A DNA stretch of 64,000 nucleotides from JAPUDQ01 sp964538665. GTDB lineage: Bacteria; Patescibacteriota; Saccharimonadia; Saccharimonadales; Saccharimonadaceae. Numbering within the stretch: position 1 is the stretch's first letter; every line of letters starts with the position of its first letter. The DNA lies in NCBI GenBank assembly GCA_964538665.1, contig CAZIEB010000001.1, positions 1 to 64,000 of the forward strand. Reading direction: 5' to 3'. The notes below the pieces were generated by a model. The model had not been told where the DNA came from. It saw nothing but the letters and a program-made list of their open reading frames with translations, and did not search any database. Positions 57,411 to 64,000 of this stretch are shown here, piece after piece. The translations under genes and the position numbers were made by a program.

Positions 57411-57451
57411 GGACTGGCATAAAGCCGGCGTACTTTATGTGCCACCAGTCC
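57411..57451 (+). promoter_or_regulatory. Strong leader hairpin before aspS
   Basis: GGACTGG (57411-57417) pairs with CCAGTCC (57445-57451), and CATAAAG (57418-57424) with CTTTATG (57433-57439). A five-base bulge and an eight-base loop interrupt the 14 bp. No T run follows, so it is not a terminator. It lies 37 bases before the AspRS start and could be an attenuator, a processing site or a protein-binding site (for example autoregulation by the synthetase). Confidence 0.6.
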
Positions 57452-57487
57452 GCATAGCCAATACATTATCTAACAAGCAGGATATAT

Positions 57488-58804
57488 ATGGAACGAATTC
57501 TTACAACCGATATTGCATTACACACGGGCTCTTCTGTCACCGTGCAAGGCTGGCTTCACAAAAAACGTTTACTTGGTGGTCTAAATTTTATTTCACTTCG
57601 AGATCGAGGTGGTATCGCGCAAGCGCTTGTTGACAATAAAGACGAAATCGAAAAACTTCGGGGTCTCCAGATAGGTACGGTGCTAAGTATGACCGGCAAT
57701 GTAGTTGCCGATGAACGTGCGCCGGGTGGTGCAGAGCTCCATGATGTTGTTATAACGATAATGACGCCAGTTGAGCATGAATCTCCGATTGAAATTGACA
57801 AACCTCTCAGTCACAAACCCGAAAACCTTGATACTCTCTTTGACCATCGTGTGATTGGTCTCCGCAATCTGCAGGAGCGTTCAATTTTTGAAATCCAGTC
57901 AACAATATGCAAATCTATGCGCAATTATTTTTATGCACAGGGCATGACCGAAATGCACACGCCGAAGTTGCTTGCAGAGGCAACCGAAGGTGGGGCCGAA
58001 GTATTTACACTAGATTATTTTGGTAAGACAGCTACACTCGCGCAAAGCCCTCAGTTTTACAAGCAAATGATGGTAGGTGTGTTCGAGCGGGTATTTGAGA
58101 TTGCGCCTGTATATCGGGCAGAGCTCAGCGCAACTACGCGCCATATGTCAGAGTATACTTCTGTTGACGGGGAGATGGGCTTCATAAAACTAGGTGAACT
58201 CACGGAATTTTTGGGTGAGTTGCTGCGTGTCGTCGTAGATGACGTGTGGGCAAAACACGAAACTGAGCTCAAGCGTTGGAATGCGTCAAAGCCAGTGTTA
58301 CCAAAAAACATCCCTATCCTTTCTATGGCTGAGATTCATGAACTTTATAGTAAGGCGACCGGGACTGAAACCATTGGAGAAAAAGATTTACGGCCCGACG
58401 AAGAAAAGTGGATATGTGAATATGCAAAAAAACAATTGGGTTCTGAAGCGGTGTTTGTGAGTGAATGGCCAGCCAGCGAGATGAAATTTTATCATAAGGC
58501 AAACGACGAAAACCCCGAGATTGCTGATAGAGTAGATTTCTTGTTCCGAGGTGTCGAAATAACGACCGGCAGCATGCGCGAGCATCGCTATGATGTTGTT
58601 ATTGAGCAGCTGAAGAGGTTTATCGGTGATGATGCACCGAATGATCCAGGCTTCGAACCTTTCCTGAGTGCAATGCGGTATGGAATGCCACCTCACGGTG
58701 GTTTCGGGTTAGGCTTAGAGCGGCTAACTCAAAAAATTGTTGGTCTCAACAACATCAAAGAAGCGACATTGTTCCCACGAGATATCAACCGCCTCACACC
58801 ATAA
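57488..58804 (+). CDS. aspS: Aspartyl-tRNA synthetase, archaeal/non-discriminating type
   Basis: 438 residues. N-terminal OB-fold anticodon-binding domain (about 15-105), then a class II catalytic core: motif 2 region VYRAELSATTRHMSEYTSVDGEMGF and motif 3 GFGLGLERLTQKIVG. It lacks the large GAD insertion of bacterial AspRS and follows the short archaeal/eukaryal layout (AQSPQFYKQMMVGVFERVFEIAPVYRAE). Such enzymes often also charge tRNA-Asn, which then needs GatCAB; no gat gene is in the window. Its stop overlaps the mutY start (TAATG), linking the two genes. Confidence 0.9.
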   Translation: MERILTTDIALHTGSSVTVQGWLHKKRLLGGLNFISLRDRGGIAQALVDNKDEIEKLRGLQIGTVLSMTGNVVADERAPGGAELHDVVITIMTPVEHESPIEIDKPLSHKPENLDTLFDHRVIGLRNLQERSIFEIQSTICKSMRNYFYAQGMTEMHTPKLLAEATEGGAEVFTLDYFGKTATLAQSPQFYKQMMVGVFERVFEIAPVYRAELSATTRHMSEYTSVDGEMGFIKLGELTEFLGELLRVVVDDVWAKHETELKRWNASKPVLPKNIPILSMAEIHELYSKATGTETIGEKDLRPDEEKWICEYAKKQLGSEAVFVSEWPASEMKFYHKANDENPEIADRVDFLFRGVEITTGSMREHRYDVVIEQLKRFIGDDAPNDPGFEPFLSAMRYGMPPHGGFGLGLERLTQKIVGLNNIKEATLFPRDINRLTP

Positions 58805-59625
58805 TGCCTCTTAATCACAAAGACATCGAAGCGTTTCGTTCGATTGTGTGGGAGTTTTATCATCACAACAGCAGATCTATGCCGTGGCGTGACAAACATG
58901 GTTTTTATGACGTACTCGTCAGCGAGATGATGCTCCAACAGACGCAGGTGCCTCGGGTTATCCCAAAATTTCAGCAGTTTATGGACTCTTTTCCTACTAT
59001 CGAGCAGCTCGCGAAAAGCCAGATTGCTGACGTGCTGCAGGTATGGCAGGGACTTGGCTACAATCGCCGCGCAAAATATCTGCTCGAGGCGGCAAAGCGA
59101 GTCGTCGAGGAGGGTATCCCATCAACGCATGCAGAGCTCGAAAGCTTGCCTGGTATTGGCCGTAGCACAGCGAGCGCGATAGAAGTCTATGTTTATGATC
59201 GTCCCGTCGTGTTTGTCGAAACCAACATTCGGACGGTATTTTTTCATCATTTTTTTGAAAAATCTCTTCCACTAACGAAAATTACCGACACGCAGGTTGT
59301 AGATTTGGTAGCTCGTACGTTGCCGTCAGCTCACTACCGAGAATGGTATTGGGCGTTGATGGATTATGGCACCTATCTCAAATCTCAAGGCCACGGTCGT
59401 ATTTCTAATAGCGCCCATTATCGTGCGCAGACCAAATTTGAAGGCTCTGTACGCCAGATGAGGGGATATATAATTCGACGACTGACGCATGGGCCGCTAC
59501 AGCTATCGGACTTTGCTACGACGGACACGCGTTTTGCACCTGCGCTTGAAGGTTTGCTCAAAGATCGTATGGTAGAGCAGCGCGACGACGTGATTGGTTT
59601 GACAGGCCACCAGCAGGAGTCATAA
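58804..59625 (+). CDS. mutY: MutY-like A/G mismatch glycosylase without Fe-S cluster
   Basis: 273 residues. HhH-GPD fold: MPWRDKHGFYDVLVSEMMLQQTQV with the catalytic Glu (about 41), WQGLGYNRRAKYL, and the helix-hairpin-helix LPGIGRSTASAI (about 116-127). The position of the catalytic Asp carries Glu in VFVETNIRTVF (about 139). None of the four Cys that hold the [4Fe-4S] cluster is present in the C-terminal part (LMDYGTYLKSQGHGRISNSAHYR), and the NUDIX-like MutT domain is absent too. It probably removes A opposite 8-oxoG, but specificity is uncertain. Confidence 0.85.
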   Translation: MPLNHKDIEAFRSIVWEFYHHNSRSMPWRDKHGFYDVLVSEMMLQQTQVPRVIPKFQQFMDSFPTIEQLAKSQIADVLQVWQGLGYNRRAKYLLEAAKRVVEEGIPSTHAELESLPGIGRSTASAIEVYVYDRPVVFVETNIRTVFFHHFFEKSLPLTKITDTQVVDLVARTLPSAHYREWYWALMDYGTYLKSQGHGRISNSAHYRAQTKFEGSVRQMRGYIIRRLTHGPLQLSDFATTDTRFAPALEGLLKDRMVEQRDDVIGLTGHQQES

Positions 59626-59632
59626 TAAATAC

Positions 59633-60160
59633 ATGCTTCGTATCGTTACAATGTTATTTTTAGCTGCAGTCGTTTCGTTCGCTCCATTGGGCGCTTCGGC
59701 GATTGATCCCGAAAACATGACACCCGAAGACTACACATTGGTCGAGAGAAACTGCAAAGCGGCCCAGGGTTCGATGCAACGAATCAAATACGTTGATCCT
59801 ATCTACCGCGTCAATCGTGGCGTTGCCTACAGCACTATCTCGAAATTGATGACGGCTCTGACAAATCGCGCTGCCTTCAACGCCTTTCAACTGCCGCAGC
59901 TGTCACAGGAAACAACTGCCGTCCAAGACCTCCGGAGTCAGTTTGCAAATGACTACACTGACTATGAAATAGCTTTGAGTGACGCAATCTCATACAATTG
60001 TCTCTCAAATCCGCAGGAATTTTACCGAAAAGTAGTTGATGTGCGGACAAAGCGTTCGATAGTCGCGCTTAGGGTCCGAGAAATTGAGCGTCGGCTCGAC
60101 GCATTTTCAGCGGCAACTGTGGAATTATCGAAACTAATATCATTGCAGGTAGAGCAGTGA
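59633..60160 (+). CDS. Exported helical protein, unknown
   Basis: 175 residues. Signal peptide (about 1-24, cleavage after ASA). The mature part is helical with Tyr- and Arg-rich heptads and two Cys (NCKAAQG near the start, YNCLSN in the middle) that may form a disulfide. The family is not recognised. It is seven bases behind mutY and overlaps the next gene by four bases; the two may act as a pair in the envelope. Confidence 0.6.
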   Translation: MLRIVTMLFLAAVVSFAPLGASAIDPENMTPEDYTLVERNCKAAQGSMQRIKYVDPIYRVNRGVAYSTISKLMTALTNRAAFNAFQLPQLSQETTAVQDLRSQFANDYTDYEIALSDAISYNCLSNPQEFYRKVVDVRTKRSIVALRVREIERRLDAFSAATVELSKLISLQVEQ

Positions 60161-60537
60161 AACGTTTTCTTAGAGCGGTTCGAGCGTTCATACGACAACA
60201 CCAATTTGCGACGGCAATTGCAGTCGTCATTGCAATCACGGGAGTGATGACCTCAATCAGTATGTACCTCTACATACAGAGTGGTGCGTCCGGGCTAGAC
60301 CTTAGCCGCCCAGGGTTTACCATCACGAGAGACGACTTGCAGCGTGACGGCAATCCAACTTTTCCCGCGACCGGTTCATTGACCCAAGAAGACATGGAGA
60401 CATTTACCAAGCTTTACGAAGAGCAACGAAAGTATCTCCAGTCACTTGGTTCGTTCGATGACGATGTGTTGTCGGATGAAGCACTCGGCTTTCAGACTGA
60501 CGCTGCAGTAGTTGATCCGACTGTCGAAGCAGAATAG
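60157..60537 (+). CDS. Single-pass membrane protein, partner of the preceding gene
   Basis: 126 residues. Basic N-terminus, one membrane helix (about 19-41, FATAIAVVIAITGVMTSISMYLYI), then an acidic exported part with a short coiled coil (LTQEDMETFTKLYEEQRKYLQSL) and many Asp/Glu at the end. GTG start overlapping the previous stop. No family is recognised. Confidence 0.6.
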   Translation: MKRFLRAVRAFIRQHQFATAIAVVIAITGVMTSISMYLYIQSGASGLDLSRPGFTITRDDLQRDGNPTFPATGSLTQEDMETFTKLYEEQRKYLQSLGSFDDDVLSDEALGFQTDAAVVDPTVEAE

Positions 60538-60538
60538 A

Positions 60539-61393
60539 TTATTTTTTCGCTGGTGTTGGCCAGGCGCCAGGCGAAAATTGTGCCAATTTGATATGAGATT
60601 TACGAAACTCACGCAGGAGTCGGCGGCGTAGTTCTCCAGTCGCACTCCATTGGGCGGATGGCGCTGTCTTGCCGACAATTGTTACTTCCATTGCCGTGTC
60701 GGTGAAGTTGCCGATGTTAAGAAAATGCGGTGCTTCGAGCAACTTATCTTTCCAGGCTTCATCTTCGTAGAGCTGCTGCCCGACCTGATTGATAGTTTCT
60801 GATAATTTGTCGATGTCTGTCTCAGGAAGAACTGACAACGTAAAATTGATTTTGGAAAAGCCCATCGTTTTGTTGATGACATGGACGATTGAACCGTTGG
60901 GGATGTAGTGTACATTGCCGTTGACGTCGCGGACAACTGTGGAGCGTATGCCGACCTGTTCGACAGTACCACCCGCGCCCTCTAGGTCGACCACGTCGCC
61001 GACACGGTATTGGTTTTCGGCAATGATAAATATTCCAGACAAAAAATCTTTGATAAGTGATTGAGCACCAAACCCAACTGCGATACCGACAATACCCGCA
61101 CTTGCAAACAATGGCCCCAAGTCTACCTGCGGCAGGAGCTCTCTGATAATCATGACAGTGGCAACGATTATGACAAACCATTTCCATATCACACTCACCA
61201 GGCTTATGAGAGTATCTTGGCGTTTGGCAATATCTTTGTCGCTAATATCGGCATGGTGAGCTGAGCGATGCACGGCATTTCGTATTAACCTCGTGATAAT
61301 CATCCCGCCGAAGTGGCGCGCAAGCCATGCGAGTACCACGACAGTGATTACTGTCCATAAATGCGCATCGATATAGTTGAGTACAGCGTTCAT
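60539..61393 (-). CDS. mscS: Small-conductance mechanosensitive channel, MscS family
   Basis: 284 residues. Three membrane helices (about 10-28, 55-75, 82-108) come first. The pore helix is rich in Gly and Ala (LFASAGIVGIAVGFGAQSLIKDFLSGIFIIAENQ), and the beta domain carries YRVGDVVDLEGAGGTVEQVGIRSTVVRDVNGNVHYIPNG. It opens on hypo-osmotic shock. The start is set at ATG 61393 because a minus-strand TATACT lies 7 bases upstream; the frame extends 12 codons further. It is divergent from the YrdC-like gene. Confidence 0.92.
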   Translation of the reverse strand: MNAVLNYIDAHLWTVITVVVLAWLARHFGGMIITRLIRNAVHRSAHHADISDKDIAKRQDTLISLVSVIWKWFVIIVATVMIIRELLPQVDLGPLFASAGIVGIAVGFGAQSLIKDFLSGIFIIAENQYRVGDVVDLEGAGGTVEQVGIRSTVVRDVNGNVHYIPNGSIVHVINKTMGFSKINFTLSVLPETDIDKLSETINQVGQQLYEDEAWKDKLLEAPHFLNIGNFTDTAMEVTIVGKTAPSAQWSATGELRRRLLREFRKSHIKLAQFSPGAWPTPAKK

Positions 61394-61411
61394 CTCTAGT
61401 AGTATAGCAGG

Positions 61412-61967
61412 GTGCAAATAATTACACATCTCGATACTGCTAATCTCGTTGAGATACTCCGTGCAGGGGGGGGTCGCTGTGCTTCGGACTGATACGCTCT
61501 ATGGGATTGTCGCGAGTGCCGACAATGCTGAGGCGGTGGAGCGGGTATATCGCATCAAAGGCCGCGACCCACACAAGTCGTGTATTGTACTACTGGACAC
61601 ACCCTCATCGAGTTATGGTCATAGCCAAGAATTATCATTCGATATTGCGAAGTATGCTGACCGACCGACGAGTTTTTTGATAGCCGCCGAGGATGCTCCG
61701 CGACACCTACTCCGTGAAAATAGCGACATTGCGTATCGCGTGCCTCAAGTTCCAGCGTTGCTATCTCTGCTCAGCAAAACTGGCCCATTGATTGCGCCGA
61801 GTGCAAATCCTGAGTCGCTGCCGCCAGCTCGTACCGTCCAGCAGGCTATTGATTACTTTGGAGACCAAGTCGATATCTATGTAGATGGCGGTGAAGTGCC
61901 AGAGAGTACTCCTCCGTCCTGGGTTATGCGCGTCCGCAAAGACGGTTCAATTGAGCGACTGCGATGA
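61412..61967 (+). CDS. Sua5/YciO/YrdC-family (TsaC-like) gene with +1 frameshift at a G8 run
   Basis: The open frame from 61449 (172 codons) carries VLRTDTLYGIVASADN, KSCIVLL, APSANPES and FGDQVDIYVDGG, typical of the YrdC fold that makes threonylcarbamoyl-AMP for tRNA t6A. Its first residues are not natural. The proper N-terminus, MQIITHLDTANLVEILRAGG, reads from GTG 61412 in another frame. Joining needs seven G where the sequence has eight (61466-61473). A one-base slip in a homopolymer, from sequencing or phase variation, is therefore indicated. The 3' end overlaps trmB by four bases. Confidence 0.75.
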
Positions 61968-62617
61968 GTGTCGATCCAAACGATTTCATTATTGCTCGCA
62001 AACGCAAAAAATACCGATTTGCGTTGTTTGAAAATGCCGAGAATTGCTTTGAGCTCGAACAGTGGTCTTATTGGTCTGATGATCGTCCGCTCACGGTAGA
62101 GCTCGGAGCCGGCACGGCACTGTTTGCGGTTGAGCTTGCCTCGAAACATCCTAAACGCCGATTTATTGCAATTGATGTCAAAGCCGACCGACTGCAAAAA
62201 GGTGCCTTACTTGCTATTGAGCGCGGGCTCGATAATATTCGATTTGTCCGTGCCCGTGCTGACCAGCTGCTTGATGTGGTCGAGTCAGGCTCGGTCGATG
62301 AGATTTGGCTGACGTTTTCTGATCCGTTTCCAAGAGACCGTGACGCCAAGCGACGGCTGACATCGGACCGTTTTTTGCCGCTGTACGAGCAAGCACTTCT
62401 TCCTCATGGCGTGTTCCGACAAAAAACCGATGACCACAATCTATTTGACTGGTCGCTTGAGCAACTTGTTGCCGGAGGATGGAATATCACGGAGCTCAGC
62501 TACGACCTACATGAGAGCACTTTGGCTGATGACTACAAAATCATGACGACCTACGAGCTTAAATGGCAAGCCGAAGGCCTCAAGACGTATTATTTGTCAG
62601 CTAATCGTTCCTGCTAA
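61964..62617 (+). CDS. trmB: tRNA (guanine-N7-)-methyltransferase TrmB
   Basis: 217 residues. SAM-binding motif VELGAGTALFAVELA (about 45-59), FIAIDVKADRL, RADQLLDVV and the family signature IWLTFSDPFPRDRDAKRRLTSDRFL. Catalyses m7G46 formation in tRNA. The usual DPWPKxRHxKRR appears here as DPFPRDRDAKRR. It is translated from a start overlapping the YrdC-like stop, so both are tRNA-modification genes in one operon, and converges with murC two bases apart. Confidence 0.9.
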   Translation: MSVDPNDFIIARKRKKYRFALFENAENCFELEQWSYWSDDRPLTVELGAGTALFAVELASKHPKRRFIAIDVKADRLQKGALLAIERGLDNIRFVRARADQLLDVVESGSVDEIWLTFSDPFPRDRDAKRRLTSDRFLPLYEQALLPHGVFRQKTDDHNLFDWSLEQLVAGGWNITELSYDLHESTLADDYKIMTTYELKWQAEGLKTYYLSANRSC

Positions 62618-62619
62618 CG

Positions 62620-63876
62620 CTAAGCGAGTTTTTGTCGTACCCAACTATCGATCGATCCAGCGCCCATGGTGAGGACGAGGTAATCCTGAGACCGCAAATC
62701 CTCGATGCTATTCTTGAGTTGATCATTCATCTCTACTTCATGCACTTGTTTGCTAAGCTGTGCTGTGAGCTGATGCGGCGTGAGTACTTCGAGATTTGGG
62801 TCTTCACGGCTCAGATACGTCGGTAGCCAGTAGATTACATCGGCATTTTTAAACACCTCGTCGGTATATTCGTGCAGTATCTCGTGCTGACGGACGTTTT
62901 GGTGAGGCTGATACACGAGAGCGACTTTGTCAGACACTTCTTTGGCCATCTGGAGCGTTGCGGCAATTTCGGTCGGGTGGTGGCCGTAGTCACTGTAGAG
63001 ATTGTCTGCGAGCTTTTCAAAGCGTCTCGATGTACCAGGGAAGCTATTAATCGCATCAACGATGCGCGACTCATCTATATCAGGGAACAGGCGCTGGAGT
63101 GCTCTCTGTACCAAAAATGCATTGTGCCGTATATGGTCACCAGGCAGAGAAATATGGCTCAGGTCCATGAGATCGTCGTAGGCTTCGATGTTTGCGACTG
63201 GGTCTGTCTGCAAATAACGTAAATCTTTCTCCCACATGAGGCTTTGGGACGATTGTTGTAGGAATTGCACAAACGCATCACGGTAATCCTTTTCTGTAGG
63301 ATATGTATCAACATGGTCATAATCAAGTGCCGTGATAATGCTTAAAGCCGGTTCAAAATGCAAAAAATTGCGATCATACTCGTCACATTCGTAGACAAAA
63401 TGCTTGGAAGCGGTATCAAACAAACCGCTTGGCCCCCAACTCACTGTTGTGCCAATTGAATAGCTAAGCGGTATGCCGAGCCGACGAAGCGCATACATAA
63501 ATTGTCCAGTTGTGGTGGTTTTGCCATGTGTTCCGGCAATTGCAATGAGCTGCAGATTGTGTCGAGACAAAAATTCGGCCAAAAATTCATCGCGCTTGCT
63601 ATGGCGTATGCCTTGCTCGCGTGCATAGACGAGTTCCGGATGATTGTCGGGCAGCGCGGAAGTGTAGACAAACCACTCAATTGGCGCAGACTCATGTGCG
63701 TGTGCAATCTGACTTCCGTCTTGGCCTATGACGACGTCAATGCCGCGTTGCTCTAGCTGAGCTGTGATTGGCGATTTGGCCATATCAGACCCGATGACAT
63801 CGTACCCGGCATCATGTGCTATTTCCGCCAATGGTCCGATACCAACCCCACCTATTCCCGAAAAATAGATTCTCAT
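62620..63876 (-). CDS. murC: UDP-N-acetylmuramate--L-alanine ligase (MurC)
   Basis: 418 residues. N-terminal Rossmann part (FSGIGGVGIGPLAEIA), ATP-binding AGTHGKTTTTGQ (about 115-126), central ECDEYDRNFL and the C-terminal domain with YSDYGHHPTEIAATLQ. The ECDEYDR and DYGHHPTE motifs are those of MurC/Mpl; length and context favour MurC. It adds L-Ala to UDP-MurNAc, so the cell makes its own peptidoglycan precursor. The start is set at 63876, because TATACT on the minus strand lies 7 bases upstream; ATG 63882 touches the box. Confidence 0.88.
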   Translation of the reverse strand: MRIYFSGIGGVGIGPLAEIAHDAGYDVIGSDMAKSPITAQLEQRGIDVVIGQDGSQIAHAHESAPIEWFVYTSALPDNHPELVYAREQGIRHSKRDEFLAEFLSRHNLQLIAIAGTHGKTTTTGQFMYALRRLGIPLSYSIGTTVSWGPSGLFDTASKHFVYECDEYDRNFLHFEPALSIITALDYDHVDTYPTEKDYRDAFVQFLQQSSQSLMWEKDLRYLQTDPVANIEAYDDLMDLSHISLPGDHIRHNAFLVQRALQRLFPDIDESRIVDAINSFPGTSRRFEKLADNLYSDYGHHPTEIAATLQMAKEVSDKVALVYQPHQNVRQHEILHEYTDEVFKNADVIYWLPTYLSREDPNLEVLTPHQLTAQLSKQVHEVEMNDQLKNSIEDLRSQDYLVLTMGAGSIDSWVRQKLA

Positions 63877-63910
63877 AAGCATAAGTATAGCCTACTACGC
63901 CTATATGGGG

Positions 63911-63916
63911 TACAAT
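63911..63916 (+). promoter_or_regulatory. Possible -10 box before the last gene
   Basis: TACAAT in GGGGTACAATAGATAC, 26 bases before the ATG at 63943. The window ends soon after, so little else can be said. Confidence 0.3.
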
Positions 63917-63942
63917 AGATACAAACGTGGGCAAACACTAAC

Positions 63943-64000
63943 ATGCTAAAAAGATTCATTTACTATATGTTCGAGCGCCGTCATTATTGGCGGCATGTCA
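63943..64000 (+). CDS. Start of a gene cut by the window end
   Basis: ATG followed by 18 open codons (MLKRFIYYMFERRHYWRHV) running off the end. The segment is rich in aromatic and basic residues, as in a cytoplasmic N-terminus before a membrane helix. No family can be assigned. Confidence 0.4.
   Translation, partial: MLKRFIYYMFERRHYWRHV

Noticed and set aside
1..64000. tRNA or rRNA genes, insertion sequences, prophage
   Set aside because: No T-loop GTTCRANYC with matching acceptor stem, rRNA core, transposase or phage structural module was noticed by eye; a tRNAscan and profile search would settle it.

Overview
The window looks like chromosome of a Patescibacteria/CPR bacterium, most likely a Saccharibacteria (TM7)-type organism. 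This is inferred from gene content, because no rRNA or tRNA gene was noticed. The pointers are: many short surface proteins with no close family; an archaeal-type AspRS; a MutY without its Fe-S cysteines; many genes whose -10 box lies 6-9 bases before the start codon (leaderless mRNAs); CIRCE-controlled chaperones; and TasA/SipW and WxL-like surface genes. TGA works as a stop codon, so the code is standard.

Layout. 1-2990: five single-gene modules separated by related repeat blocks that carry hairpin terminators, resembling a cassette array, ending at a GTTA-rich stretch and a strong terminator. 3363-13500: a 5'-truncated CcdA/DsbD-like membrane gene, a PspC/LiaF-like envelope module, NUDIX, ClpB and Hsp20 (each behind a CIRCE operator overlapping the -35 box), a TetR regulator with a YdeI-like gene, a fasciclin protein, GltS, an SDR remnant, MsrA and a GC-rich orphan. 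13500-18730: Ca2+/Na+ exchanger, an LRR/sorting-signal surface protein with a hairpin over its RBS and an apparent frameshift, another orphan, a decapitated secreted protein, cupin, double DUF1801 protein and a decayed SDR gene.

18.8-39.97 kb is a large envelope region. A plus-strand operon encodes a TasA-like fibre protein, a second exported beta protein, a SipW-type signal peptidase and two membrane proteins. Facing it, a minus-strand cluster encodes three WxL-like paralogues, a DUF916-like (WxL-interacting) membrane protein, a PKD-type membrane protein, a 1059-aa surface protein and a 2078-aa protein with a glycine-rich region and about 18 Kelch motifs. A beta-repeat membrane protein follows.

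39.97-46.08 kb carries an F1-like ATPase operon in canonical order (b, delta, alpha, gamma, beta, epsilon). In place of subunits a and c it has one 273-aa protein with an exported domain and a C-terminal c-subunit-like hairpin lacking the ion-binding carboxylate. No a subunit is present in the window. This is the best candidate for an undescribed system: a rotary or remodelling ATPase coupled to something other than protons.

46.1-64 kb holds small membrane proteins, a CHASE histidine kinase with response regulator, a Crp/Fnr regulator, a class A PBP with thrombospondin-type repeats, a cobalamin-riboswitch-like RNA before an orphan zinc-ribbon protein, a VIT-type transporter and CorA sharing a divergent promoter, a DsbA-like oxidoreductase, AspRS-MutY-two envelope proteins, MscS, a frameshifted Sua5/YrdC gene, TrmB and MurC. 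No CRISPR array or insertion sequence was seen.
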